DNA from: Oscillospiraceae bacterium
GTDB taxonomy: Bacteria > Bacillota > Clostridia > Oscillospirales > Oscillospiraceae
Length of the DNA: 64,000 nucleotides
Direction of reading: 5' to 3'
Assembly (NCBI GenBank): GCA_015068455.1
Contig: SVKO01000004.1
Coordinates: forward strand, 62,001 to 126,000
The position numbers and the translations under genes were made by a program. Within the stretch, counting starts at the first letter, position 1, and each line of letters begins with the position of its first letter. The notes beneath the pieces were generated by a model. The model saw nothing but the letters and a program-made list of their open reading frames with translations, was not told where the DNA came from and ran no database searches. This document shows positions 35,421 through 44,644 of this stretch, piece by piece.

Positions 35421-36352
35421 TGAACTTTTATCATGCCTCCGTCCTGCTGGACGAAGCCATTGAAGCGCTGGCGATCCGCCCCGACGGGATCTACCTCGAC
35501 GGTACCCTCGGCGGCGCCGGCCATTCCCTGAAAATCGCCGAGCGGCTGACGACCGGACGTCTGATCGGCGTCGACCGGGACGCCCAGGCGCTGGAGGCCG
35601 CGGCGGCGCGCCTGGCGCCGTATATGGAGCGGGTCAGCCTGGTTCATGCCAATTATCGGGCGCTGGACGGGATCCTCGACGGCCTCGGGATCGAAAAGGT
35701 GGACGGCATGCTTTTTGACCTGGGCGTATCCTCGCCCCAGCTGGACGACGCCAGCCGCGGTTTTTCCTACATGACGGACGCGCCGCTGGATATGCGCATG
35801 GACCGGGGAGACTCCCTCACCGCCCGGACGGTGGTGAACGAGTGGCCGCGGGAGGAGCTGCGGCGGATCCTGTACGAATTTGGCGAAGAGCGGTATGCGC
35901 CGCAGATCGCGCTTGCCATCGAGCGCGCCAGGGCGGCACGTCCCATTGAGACGACCCTGGAGCTTGTGGACGTGATCCGCAGCGCGCTGCCTGCGCAGGC
36001 TCTGCGGGAAAAGCAGCATCCTGCCAAGCGGAGCTTTCAGGCGATCCGCATCGCAGTGAACGATGAGCTCTCCGGCGTCAGCGAAATGATGCGCGCCGCC
36101 ATCGGGCGGCTGAATCCCGGCGGCATCCTGGCGGTGATCACCTTCCATTCCCTGGAAGACCGCATCGTCAAGAACGGCATGCAGACCGCCGCAAGGGGCT
36201 GCACCTGCCCGCCGGAGTTTCCGGTGTGCGTCTGCGGAAAGAAGCCGCAGATCCGGATCCTGACAAAAAAACCCATTGTACCCGATCCCAAAGAATTGGA
36301 GGAGAATCCCCGCGCCAGGAGCGCAAAGCTGCGCGTGGCGCAGAAGCTGTAG
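35420..36352 (+). CDS. rsmH: 16S rRNA (cytosine1402-N4)-methyltransferase
   Basis: RsmH/MraW, 310 residues. SAM-binding YLDGTLGGAGHSLKIAE near the N-terminus, FDLGVSSPQLDDASRGFSY, and the C-terminal ITFHSLEDRIVKN block. It methylates N4 of C1402 in the 30S P site. The ATG shares a base with the mraZ stop, so it is translationally coupled. Typical place in the dcw cluster. Confidence 0.97.
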   Translation: MNFYHASVLLDEAIEALAIRPDGIYLDGTLGGAGHSLKIAERLTTGRLIGVDRDAQALEAAAARLAPYMERVSLVHANYRALDGILDGLGIEKVDGMLFDLGVSSPQLDDASRGFSYMTDAPLDMRMDRGDSLTARTVVNEWPREELRRILYEFGEERYAPQIALAIERARAARPIETTLELVDVIRSALPAQALREKQHPAKRSFQAIRIAVNDELSGVSEMMRAAIGRLNPGGILAVITFHSLEDRIVKNGMQTAARGCTCPPEFPVCVCGKKPQIRILTKKPIVPDPKELEENPRARSAKLRVAQKL

Positions 36353-36397
36353 ATTCAGCGCGTAGAGAAAGAAAAGAAGAGAAAGGAGCGGCTGATC

Positions 36398-36958
36398 ATG
36401 GCTCGCAATGATCGAAGCGGCCGCCGGCGCAGCGCCCGGCCTGTCTATCGCACCAACGGCGCTGCGGCCTATGACGTCCGCTATTCACCGAGAGAGCTGG
36501 AGTACGGCGGCGCCGCCCGGCGATATCCGGAGCCGGAGCGCAAGCCCCGATCCCGGCCCAGATCCCGGCCGAAGCCCAAGGCGAAGCTGTCCGTTTCGCC
36601 CCTGGCCGTGGCGGGAATGCTGGCTGTGGCGTTTATGCTGGTGTTCGTTATGTGCGGCTATGTGCAGCTCTATGAAGAGACTGCCGCCGTGGCCGATCTG
36701 CAGGATCAGATCGAGGTCGCGCAGGAGTACCACGGCCGGCTGCAGGCCATTTATGACAGCAAGGTCGATCTGGACGCCATCGGCCAGAGAGCGGCTGCCC
36801 TCGGGATGACCGAGCCGAACAGCCGACAGACGATCCTGCTGAATCTGCAGGGCACCGACCGCGCGGTGATCACCGGCGTCGGATCGGAAAACGTGGTGCA
36901 GACGGCATGGAACGCCATCGTGCGAAGCGTCCGCACCCTGAAGGAATACTTCAGCTGA
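36398..36958 (+). CDS. ftsL: FtsL-like septum formation protein
   Basis: A 186-residue bitopic protein. A basic cytosolic tail (residues 1-65, with RSRPRSRPKPKAKL) precedes one TM segment (about 68-90, LAVAGMLAVAFMLVFVMCGYV) and an extracellular coiled coil (VADLQDQIEVAQEYHGRLQAI). It occupies the position between rsmH and the PBP where FtsL stands in all dcw clusters, and its shape fits. It would join FtsB/DivIC and DivIB to activate FtsW and the septal PBP. Sequence identity to known FtsL is weak as usual, so the name rests on context and architecture. Confidence 0.85.
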   Translation: MARNDRSGRRRSARPVYRTNGAAAYDVRYSPRELEYGGAARRYPEPERKPRSRPRSRPKPKAKLSVSPLAVAGMLAVAFMLVFVMCGYVQLYEETAAVADLQDQIEVAQEYHGRLQAIYDSKVDLDAIGQRAAALGMTEPNSRQTILLNLQGTDRAVITGVGSENVVQTAWNAIVRSVRTLKEYFS

Positions 36959-37008
36959 CAACGAAATATATTTTGCTATCGAACGCTGTGCGTTGGATGA
37001 CAGACGAT

Positions 37009-37037
37009 CATGGGCGGTGATAACTTCTCCGCCCATG
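37009..37037 (+). repeat. Hairpin upstream of the septal PBP
   Basis: CATGGGCGG and CCGCCCATG form a perfect 9-bp stem with an 11-nt loop, 20 nt before the PBP start. No T tract follows. It could slow translation or protect the mRNA end. Confidence 0.5.
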
Positions 37038-37057
37038 TTTGCAATTTGGGTGATACG

Positions 37058-39571
37058 ATGAAAAAACGAAAAAACAATGTCATTCCGCTGCGGCCCCGCA
37101 GACGGAGAAGTCAATATTCCAGGGAGACCACCAACCGGCCCTATTTGCTGCGCACGGTGGTCGTGGGCTGCATTGTGGGCCTGGCGTTTCTGGCGCTGGT
37201 GGGACGGCTGTTCCAGATGATGATCCTGCAGCATGATAAATATGAGAGCGAGGCCATCCGCAACCAGACCCGCAGCATCTCCGTCAGCGCCAATCGCGGC
37301 AAGATCTATGACTGCAACATGGACCTGCTGGCAAACTCCGTCAGCGTGGAGACCGTGTTTATCGATCCGGAGTGGATCGCCAGGGAAGAGGAGGATGTGG
37401 ATCTGATCGCCGAAGGCCTGTCGGATATCCTGGGCGTGGACGCCGATTTCGTGCGGGAGCAGGCGGCGGATACGGAAATGCTCTACAAGATCATCAAGCG
37501 GAAGATCCCCGAGGCTTTGGCCGATGAGGTCCGGCAATTCATCCTGGACAATCACCTCGGCGGCGTCCATCTGGAGGCGGACAGCCAGCGAAGCTATCCC
37601 TGCGGCACGCTGGCGGCCCAGGTGATCGGTTTTACCAACGATGAAAATCAGGGCTCGGAGGGCCTGGAGGCGGGCTACGACGGCCTGCTCAAGGGCACGG
37701 CCGGCGCCGTGGTGAAGACCCGGGGCAACGGCGGCACGGAGATGCTCTACTCCTATGAAAAATACTACCAGGCCTCCAACGGCCACGACCTGGTGCTGAC
37801 CATCGACAACAACGTGCAGATGTTCCTGGAGAAGAACATGCAGCAGGCCATCGAGAAGTACGAGGTGCAAAACGGCGCCTTCGGCATCGTTATGGACGTC
37901 AATACCGGCGAGATCAAAGCCATGGCCAACATGGGCAGCTACGATCCGAACGATTATCTGGAGATCTATGACGAGAAGACCCGAACCGAGCTCGACGAGC
38001 TCTACGAAAAGGCGCTGGAGGCGAAGACCCGGGAAGAAATCCTCGCCGCGCAGGAAAAGCTGAAAGCGCAGCAGGCGACCGGGGAGAAAGCGCCCGCAGC
38101 GGACAAAGACCGGAAGGAAGACGAAGCGCCGGAAGAGGAAGAAGACGAAGACGGCGAAGAAGACGGGGAAGAGGAGCAGAAGGAGCCGGAAAGCTATCAG
38201 ACCCTGATCGATCAGTACAACCAGGGCGTCATGGAGGCCAGACTCAAGCAGTGGCGCAACCGCACCGTCTCCGACGGCTACGAGCCGGGCTCCACCTTCA
38301 AGACCATCACCCTGGCCTCGGCGCTGGAGGAGGGGGCCGTCAGTCTGGACGACACCTGGTTCTGCGGCGGCGAGGCAAAGATCGAGCGCCGCGACCAGAT
38401 CCTGCACTGCTGGTACGCCCAGGGCCACGGCGCGCAGACCACCGCCCAGGCCCTGCAGAATTCCTGCAACATTGCCTTTGCCAACATCGGCATCGCCCTG
38501 GGCGGCGAGAAGCTGTATGAATACGTCAAGGCCTTCGGCCTGCTGGAAAAGACCGGCATCGACCTGCCCGGAGAGGGCACGGGTTACTTCTTTACCCACG
38601 ACGCCATCGCCAATCCCGAGACCTATGCGTCCCTGACCTCCGCCGCCTTCGGCCAGACCTTCAAGGTCACGCCCATTCAGCTGGTGCGGGCCATCTCCGC
38701 CGTGGTGAACGGCGGCTATGTGCTCGAGCCCTTCGTGGTCAGCGAAGTGCTGGACGACAACGGCAATGTGATCGAAAAGCAGGAGCGCCATGTCCTGCGC
38801 CAGGCCATCAGCGAGCAGACTTCCCACACCATGCGTGAGCTGATGGAGAGCGTCGTCACCGAGGGCACCGCCAGCAATGCGCAGGTGGTGGGCTATGCCA
38901 TCGGCGGCAAGACCGGCACCTCGGAAAAAATCGACGAATTCGATGAAAACGGGCGGCCTGTGGACGACAAGATCGTCTCCTTTGTGGGCGTCGCCCCCAT
39001 CGACGATCCGCAGTATATCGTACTCGTGGCCCTGGATACGCCCTCGCCCGAAGCGGGCTACTATATCTCCGGCGGCGTCATGGCTGCGCCTGTGGTGCGC
39101 GACGTATTCACCGACATCCTCCCGTATCTGGGCGTGACGCCCCACTACGAGGAGGAGGATATTCACTATGTCAATATGGTCATGCCCAATGTGACGGCCC
39201 TCAGCCGCGCGGAGGCCGAGAAGAATCTGCTCAGCGAGCATTTGCAGGTGGAGTTTATCGGTGAGGGCGCCGTCGTCACCGATCAGATCCCGTCGTCCGG
39301 CGCCGAGGTGCCCGGCAATTCCACGGTTTTGGTCTATCTCGGCGAGGAGAAGCCCACGGACCTGGTGACCGTTCCGGACCTGTCCGGCTTGACACAGTAC
39401 GAGGCGCGCAGTACAATAAACAGCATCGACGGCCTGTATCTGCAGACCCGCGGCTCCAAGAGCGACAGCGGATCCGTCGCCGTCAGCTATCAGGATATCC
39501 CCCCGGGAACCGAGGTCGAGCGAGGCACCACCGTCACGGTGGAGCTCACCGACTCTTCGGCCCAGGATTAA
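37058..39571 (+). CDS. Septal class B penicillin-binding protein (FtsI/SpoVD-like) with PASTA domains
   Basis: An 837-residue class B PBP. Short basic tail, a TM segment (about 33-55), pedestal domain (ANRGKIYDCNMDLLANS), transpeptidase domain with Ser412 in GSTFK, SCN (Ser469) and KTG (Lys618), then two PASTA domains (from about 715). It cross-links septal or spore-cortex peptidoglycan with FtsW. Residues about 314-380 are an Ala/Lys then Asp/Glu-rich insertion between pedestal and transpeptidase, absent from textbook homologues. I start at MKKRK (37058), since the longer frame reads through a hairpin. Whether it serves division (FtsI) or sporulation (SpoVD) is not decided by the sequence. 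Confidence 0.93.
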   Translation: MKKRKNNVIPLRPRRRRSQYSRETTNRPYLLRTVVVGCIVGLAFLALVGRLFQMMILQHDKYESEAIRNQTRSISVSANRGKIYDCNMDLLANSVSVETVFIDPEWIAREEEDVDLIAEGLSDILGVDADFVREQAADTEMLYKIIKRKIPEALADEVRQFILDNHLGGVHLEADSQRSYPCGTLAAQVIGFTNDENQGSEGLEAGYDGLLKGTAGAVVKTRGNGGTEMLYSYEKYYQASNGHDLVLTIDNNVQMFLEKNMQQAIEKYEVQNGAFGIVMDVNTGEIKAMANMGSYDPNDYLEIYDEKTRTELDELYEKALEAKTREEILAAQEKLKAQQATGEKAPAADKDRKEDEAPEEEEDEDGEEDGEEEQKEPESYQTLIDQYNQGVMEARLKQWRNRTVSDGYEPGSTFKTITLASALEEGAVSLDDTWFCGGEAKIERRDQILHCWYAQGHGAQTTAQALQNSCNIAFANIGIALGGEKLYEYVKAFGLLEKTGIDLPGEGTGYFFTHDAIANPETYASLTSAAFGQTFKVTPIQLVRAISAVVNGGYVLEPFVVSEVLDDNGNVIEKQERHVLRQAISEQTSHTMRELMESVVTEGTASNAQVVGYAIGGKTGTSEKIDEFDENGRPVDDKIVSFVGVAPIDDPQYIVLVALDTPSPEAGYYISGGVMAAPVVRDVFTDILPYLGVTPHYEEEDIHYVNMVMPNVTALSRAEAEKNLLSEHLQVEFIGEGAVVTDQIPSSGAEVPGNSTVLVYLGEEKPTDLVTVPDLSGLTQYEARSTINSIDGLYLQTRGSKSDSGSVAVSYQDIPPGTEVERGTTVTVELTDSSAQD

Positions 39572-39590
39572 ACCATCAGGAGGCCTGTAT

Positions 39591-41048
39591 ATGCGGCTTG
39601 ATACCTTACTGTCCGGCATCGACGTGCTTGAACTGCACGCGGACCCGGCCCTTGAAATCTCGGACGTCTGTTACGATTCGCGCGCCTGTGCGCCTGGCGC
39701 TCTGTTCGTGGCCATTTCCGGCTTCGCCGCCGACGGCCACCGCTTCATCCCCGCCGCCCTGGAGAACGGCGCCTGCGCCGCGATCGTGGAGCGGCCGCCG
39801 GAAACGCCCTGCGCCTATGTCCTGGTGGCGTCTACCCGCCTGGCCCTGGCACAGCTCGGCGCCAACTGGTTCGGCCATCCGGCGGACGCCATGAAGATCA
39901 TCGGCATTACCGGCACCAACGGCAAGACCACCAGCACGTACCTTCTCAAAAGCGTTCTGGAGCGCGCGGCGGGCGCCAGGGTGGGTCTCATCGGCACGAT
40001 CCAGAATATGGTGGGCGATAAGGTGCTGCACACAGAGCGCACCACCCCCGAGAGCTTTGAGCTCCACCGTCTGTTCGCCGAAATGCGCGACGCCGGATGC
40101 ACCCATGTGGTGATGGAGGTCTCCTCCCATGCCCTGGTGCTCGAGCGGGTGGGCGCCATCCGCTTTGCCGTGGGCGCCTTTACGAATCTGACCGAGGACC
40201 ATCTGGATTTCCACAAGACCATGGAGGCCTATGCCGAGGCAAAGGCCATCCTGATGGAGCGCTGCGACCGGGCCGTGGTGAATACCGACGATCCCTGGGC
40301 GGAGCTCATGAAAAAGCACGCGGCATGTCCTGTGCTGACCTATGGCATCGATTCCGGGGCGGAGCTCACGGCCCGGAATATCGCCCTGCACGCCGACGGG
40401 ATCGAATTTGACGCCGTCTACGGCGGACAGACCTGCCCCGTGCGTCTGGGCATCCCCGGGCAGTTCACGGCCTATAACTGCCTCACCGTCATCGGCTGCG
40501 CCCTGTCGCTGGGCCTTTCCCTGACCGAGATCGCCGGAGCGCTGGCCGAAGCGAAGGGCGTCAAGGGCCGTGTGGAGGTCATCCCCACCCCCGGCACCGA
40601 CTATACGGTGCTGGCGGACTACGCCCACACCCCCGACGCTTTGGAAAACGTGCTGCGCACGGTGCGCGGCTTCTGCAAAGGCCGGGTCATCGCCCTGTTC
40701 GGCTGCGGCGGCGACCGCGATCCCATCAAGCGGCCCATCATGGGCAAAATCGGCGTGGATTACGCCGACCTGGCGGTCATTACCTCCGACAATCCCCGCA
40801 CCGAGGACCCGAACGCCATCATCGCCGATATCCTTCGGGGCGTGGAGGGGACGAAGACCCCCTATGTGACCATTGAGAACCGGCCCGAGGCCATCTACTG
40901 GGCCATGGCCCACGCGCAAAAGGACGACGTGATCGTGCTGGCGGGCAAGGGCCACGAGGATTATCAGGAAATCAACCATGTCAAACACCATCTGGACGAG
41001 CGTGAGGTCGTGGCCGACTGCCTGGCGCGCCTGACGCGGGAGGAATGA
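39591..41048 (+). CDS. murE: UDP-MurNAc-L-Ala-D-Glu--2,6-diaminopimelate ligase
   Basis: Mur ligase of 485 residues: ATP-binding GITGTNGKTTSTYLL (about 107), the carbamoylated-Lys region, GRVEVIP and the selectivity motif DNPRTEDPN (about 404). DNPR marks the meso-diaminopimelate-adding MurE (Lys enzymes have DDPR/DNPA-type variants), so the wall is likely of mDAP type. AGGAGG lies before the ATG, 19 nt after the PBP stop. Confidence 0.97.
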   Translation: MRLDTLLSGIDVLELHADPALEISDVCYDSRACAPGALFVAISGFAADGHRFIPAALENGACAAIVERPPETPCAYVLVASTRLALAQLGANWFGHPADAMKIIGITGTNGKTTSTYLLKSVLERAAGARVGLIGTIQNMVGDKVLHTERTTPESFELHRLFAEMRDAGCTHVVMEVSSHALVLERVGAIRFAVGAFTNLTEDHLDFHKTMEAYAEAKAILMERCDRAVVNTDDPWAELMKKHAACPVLTYGIDSGAELTARNIALHADGIEFDAVYGGQTCPVRLGIPGQFTAYNCLTVIGCALSLGLSLTEIAGALAEAKGVKGRVEVIPTPGTDYTVLADYAHTPDALENVLRTVRGFCKGRVIALFGCGGDRDPIKRPIMGKIGVDYADLAVITSDNPRTEDPNAIIADILRGVEGTKTPYVTIENRPEAIYWAMAHAQKDDVIVLAGKGHEDYQEINHVKHHLDEREVVADCLARLTREE

Positions 41049-41049
41049 A

Positions 41050-42414
41050 ATGCTGACACTGAAACAGGTGGCCCAGTGGTGCGACGGCTCCGTCGCCCCG
41101 GAATACGCCAACATTGAGATCACCGGCATCAGCACGGATACCCGGGCGATCCAGCCCGGCGAGCTGTTCATCGCGCTGCAGGGCGAGAGCTTCGACGGCC
41201 ATATTTTCGTCCGTCAGGCCCTGGAGAAGGGCGCCGGCGCCGTCATGACCCACAAGCAGATGGGCCCCGGCGTGCCGGCGGTATTCGTCGACGACACCCT
41301 GGTGGCCCTCGGCGCACTGGCCAGGGGCTACCGCGCAAGCCACAGCTGCCGTGTCATCGGCATCACCGGCAGTGTGGGAAAGACCACCACCAAGGAAATG
41401 ATCGCCGACATTCTGGCTACGACCTACCGCACCTGCCGCACAAAGGGCAACCACAACAACAATGTTGGCCTGCCCCTGAGCATCCTGTCCATCGAGGCCG
41501 ACTGCGAGATGGCAGTCATGGAAATGGGCATGAACCATTTCCGCGAAATGTCTTACCTCACGTCCATCGCCCGGCCCAATGTGGCGCTGATCAACAACAT
41601 CGGCACCATGCACATCGAGCATCTGGGCTCCCGGGAGGGCATCCTCAGCGCGAAGATGGAGATCCTGGAGGGCCTCATGCCGGGGGGCAAAGCCATCTTC
41701 AACGGCGACGAGCCTCTGCTGTGGAACCAGCGCGAGCAGCTGAGCGAAAAGCCCATCTATTTCGGTATCGAGAATCCCGCCTGCGACATCGTCGCCACCA
41801 ACATCGTGCAGGCCGACGGCGGCATGTATTTCCGCGTCACGGGCATCGGTCAGGAATTCGACGTCTTCGTGCCTGCCGAGGGCATGCACATCGTCTATGA
41901 CGCCCTGGCCGCCATCACCGTGGGCCTGGCGGAAAATGTGCGCCCGGAGCGCATCCAGTCCGCCCTGTCCCGGTTCCGGAATACCGGCAGCCGTCAGAGC
42001 ATCTACGAGCGGGCCGGCTTCACCATCATCGAGGATTGCTACAATGCCGGCCCCGAATCCATGAAGGCCGCCCTGGACGTGCTGGGCGAGCATCGCGGCG
42101 AGGGCCGCAGGATCGCCGCCCTGGGCGACATGCTGGAGCTGGGCACCTGCTCCATCGCAGAGCATTACCGCCTTGGCCGCCTGGCTGCCGAGAAGGCGGA
42201 TCTGGTCTACGCCTACGGGCCCCACTCCGACCGCGTGGTCATCGGCGCCATCACCGGCGGCATCAACAACAAGGCCACGGCCAGATTCGACACCCACGAG
42301 GAAATGGCCGCCGTTCTGCGCCGCGTGGCAAAGCCCGGCGATACCCTCCTGTTCAAGGGAAGCCGCGGCATGAAAATGGAGCAGGTTCTGGAGCTGTTCC
42401 TGGAAGGAAAGTAA
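41050..42414 (+). CDS. murF: UDP-MurNAc-tripeptide--D-Ala-D-Ala ligase
   Basis: MurF, 454 residues. The P-loop GITGSVGKTTTKEMIAD (about 109) and NHNNNVGLPLSIL, EMGMNHFREMSYL and DCYNAGPESMKAAL are all MurF blocks. It adds D-Ala-D-Ala to UDP-MurNAc-tripeptide, the last cytosolic step of stem-peptide assembly. The start is 1 nt beyond the murE stop, implying coupling. Confidence 0.97.
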   Translation: MLTLKQVAQWCDGSVAPEYANIEITGISTDTRAIQPGELFIALQGESFDGHIFVRQALEKGAGAVMTHKQMGPGVPAVFVDDTLVALGALARGYRASHSCRVIGITGSVGKTTTKEMIADILATTYRTCRTKGNHNNNVGLPLSILSIEADCEMAVMEMGMNHFREMSYLTSIARPNVALINNIGTMHIEHLGSREGILSAKMEILEGLMPGGKAIFNGDEPLLWNQREQLSEKPIYFGIENPACDIVATNIVQADGGMYFRVTGIGQEFDVFVPAEGMHIVYDALAAITVGLAENVRPERIQSALSRFRNTGSRQSIYERAGFTIIEDCYNAGPESMKAALDVLGEHRGEGRRIAALGDMLELGTCSIAEHYRLGRLAAEKADLVYAYGPHSDRVVIGAITGGINNKATARFDTHEEMAAVLRRVAKPGDTLLFKGSRGMKMEQVLELFLEGK

Positions 42415-42435
42415 CATACAAAAGGAGTCAAGCGA

Positions 42436-43431
42436 ATGCTGAACCGTGAGATTATATATATCATCCTGGCCGCTTTCTGCGCGTTTGCGGCGGCCCTGCT
42501 GGTCGGAAAGCTTTTGATCCCGGCCCTGCGGGCCCTCAAGGCGGGGCAGTCCATCCGGGAGATCGGACCCACCTGGCACAACAGCAAATCCGGCACCCCC
42601 ACCATGGGCGGCCTCATCTTCATGGCCGGACTGCTGCTCATCATCCCCTTTGGGTGGCGCGGCATGAAAAGCGGCGACTGGACCCATCTGCTGGTGCTGG
42701 CGTTCTCCCTGGTGTTCGGCGTCATCGGCTTCCTCGACGACTTTTTCAAGGTCAAATACAAGCGCAATCTCGGCCTGACGGCCCTGCAGAAGCTGCTTTT
42801 GCAGCTGGCGGCCAGCGCCCTGTACGTCTATATCCTCTATCGCCTGGGCGAGCTGACCTGCGATCTCTACGTGCCGTTCTTCAATGTTTCCTGGCACCTG
42901 CCTCTGGCGGTCTATATTGCCCTGGCCATGTTCATCATCGTCGGCTGCGTCAATGCGGTCAACCTCACCGACGGCATCGACGGTCTGGCCGCCGGCGTCA
43001 CCATCCCGGTGATGCTCTTCTTCACCGTTGCGTGCATCGCGGCGAAGAAGCTGACCCTCGGCCTGTTCCCGGCCTGCCTGCTGGGCGGCCTTGCGGGCTT
43101 TTTGTGCTACAACTTCTACCCGGCAAAGGTGTTCATGGGGGATACCGGCTCGCTGTTTCTCGGCGCGGCGGTGTGCGGCATGGCCTTTGCCCTGGATCTG
43201 CCTCTGGTGCTGATCCTGGTGGGCATCATCTATATCATCGAGACCCTTTCGGTCATTTTGCAGGTGGGCTATTTCAAGCTGACCCACGGCAAGCGCATCT
43301 TCCGCATGACCCCCATCCATCATCATTTTGAGATGGGCGGCTGGAGCGAGAAGAAGATCTTCGCCGTATTCACCGCCATCACCTGCATCGCCTGTATCGT
43401 CGCCTGGTTCGGCGTCGCGGCGCGCCTCTGA
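42436..43431 (+). CDS. mraY: Phospho-N-acetylmuramoyl-pentapeptide transferase
   Basis: A 331-residue, ten-TM enzyme with SGTPTMGGL, FLDDFFKV (catalytic Asp pair), NAVNLTDGIDGLA and the HHHFEMGGWSE motif near the C-terminus. It moves phospho-MurNAc-pentapeptide onto undecaprenyl phosphate, giving lipid I at the cytosolic membrane face. AAAGGAG precedes the ATG. Confidence 0.98.
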   Translation: MLNREIIYIILAAFCAFAAALLVGKLLIPALRALKAGQSIREIGPTWHNSKSGTPTMGGLIFMAGLLLIIPFGWRGMKSGDWTHLLVLAFSLVFGVIGFLDDFFKVKYKRNLGLTALQKLLLQLAASALYVYILYRLGELTCDLYVPFFNVSWHLPLAVYIALAMFIIVGCVNAVNLTDGIDGLAAGVTIPVMLFFTVACIAAKKLTLGLFPACLLGGLAGFLCYNFYPAKVFMGDTGSLFLGAAVCGMAFALDLPLVLILVGIIYIIETLSVILQVGYFKLTHGKRIFRMTPIHHHFEMGGWSEKKIFAVFTAITCIACIVAWFGVAARL

Positions 43432-43462
43432 GCCCGCCGCATTCCGCGGAAAGGAGGGACCC

Positions 43463-44644
43463 ATGGCCAAACAAACCGAACATCCCGAGGCCCTTGCCCC
43501 GGAGCAGGATGAACGGGGTCTGATTGACCTGCCGTTTTTGTTGCTGACGGTGCTGCTTGTGGTCATCGGCGTTATCATGCTCTTCTCTGCAAGCTATGCC
43601 AGCGCCTATGCGGATTCCGACATTCAGAATTCCTCGTATTATTTTGTCAGACAGGGCGGCTTCGCTCTGGCGGGGATCGCCGCCATGTGGTTCATCAGCC
43701 GGATCAATTACCAGGCGTTCCGCTTTTTCAGCGTGTTTATCCTGGCAGGCTCCATCCTCCTGCTGGCCATGGTTCCGGTGATCGGCATGGAGGAGAACGG
43801 CGCGAAACGCTGGATCCGCCTGTTCGGCATCAACTTCCAGCCCTCGGAGCTTGCCAAGGTGGGCGTCGTCATGATCTTTGCGACCCTGATGTCCGTCTGG
43901 CGGGACCGGATGCACACCTTCCGCTACGGCGTCGCGCCGTATCTCGGCATTCTGGCCGTGATCGCGCTGCTTCTGTATATTGAGCGCCATCTTTCCGCGA
44001 CGCTGATCATTTTTATGACCGGCGCGATCATGATGCTGCTGGGCGGCACCAGCAAACGCTGGCTGATCGGCCTGGCCATCGTTGCCGTGGGACTGATCGC
44101 GATCTATCTGCTGACCAGAGGCTACACCGGCGACCGAATAAAGGCCTGGCTGCACCCGGAGGAATTCGCCTCCGACGAGGGCTACCAGGTCATCCAGTCC
44201 CGCTATGCCATCGGCTCCGGCGGACTGACCGGCCTCGGCTTCGGAAAGAGCCGGCAGAAGTACCTGTATCTGCCCGAGGAGCACAACGACTATATCTTCG
44301 CCATCGTGTGTGAAGAGCTGGGCTTCATCGGGGCAACGCTGATCGTGGTGCTGTTTGCGCTGCTGGTGCTGCGCGGCTACTGGATCTCCATGCATGCGCA
44401 TGACCGCTTCGGCGCGCTTCTGTCGGCCGGCCTCACCACCCTCATCGGTCTGCAGGTGCTGCTCAACATCGGCGTGGTGACGAACCTTCTGCCTTCCACC
44501 GGCATTTCGCTGCCCTTCTTCTCCTACGGAGGCACGGCGCTGCTGGTCAATCTGGCCGAGATGGGCATGATACTGAGCGTTTCACGTCAGAATACCAACC
44601 GTATGGTCGTGAAGCGGCGGAAGAAGAGGAGAAGAGCCGGATGA
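43463..44644 (+). CDS. ftsW: Septal peptidoglycan polymerase FtsW
   Basis: A SEDS-family glycosyltransferase, 393 residues, about ten TM segments. Motifs RWIRLFGINFQPSELAKVG, YQVIQSRYAIGSGGLTGLGFGKS and the C-terminal LPSTGISLPFFSYGG are diagnostic. It polymerises lipid II together with the septal PBP. The ATG at 43463 (AAAGGAGGG) is used; the frame is open upstream into mraY but without a start signal. It overlaps murG by 4 nt. Confidence 0.96.
   Translation: MAKQTEHPEALAPEQDERGLIDLPFLLLTVLLVVIGVIMLFSASYASAYADSDIQNSSYYFVRQGGFALAGIAAMWFISRINYQAFRFFSVFILAGSILLLAMVPVIGMEENGAKRWIRLFGINFQPSELAKVGVVMIFATLMSVWRDRMHTFRYGVAPYLGILAVIALLLYIERHLSATLIIFMTGAIMMLLGGTSKRWLIGLAIVAVGLIAIYLLTRGYTGDRIKAWLHPEEFASDEGYQVIQSRYAIGSGGLTGLGFGKSRQKYLYLPEEHNDYIFAIVCEELGFIGATLIVVLFALLVLRGYWISMHAHDRFGALLSAGLTTLIGLQVLLNIGVVTNLLPSTGISLPFFSYGGTALLVNLAEMGMILSVSRQNTNRMVVKRRKKRRRAG

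Noticed and set aside
36485-39619. Long minus-strand frame of 1044 codons
   Set aside because: It is antisense to ftsL and the PBP, which are clearly recognised; GC-rich genes here give long shadow frames.
40981-43578. Long minus-strand frame of 865 codons
   Set aside because: Antisense to murE-murF-mraY; composition of a shadow (His/Gln/Asp-rich), no domain.
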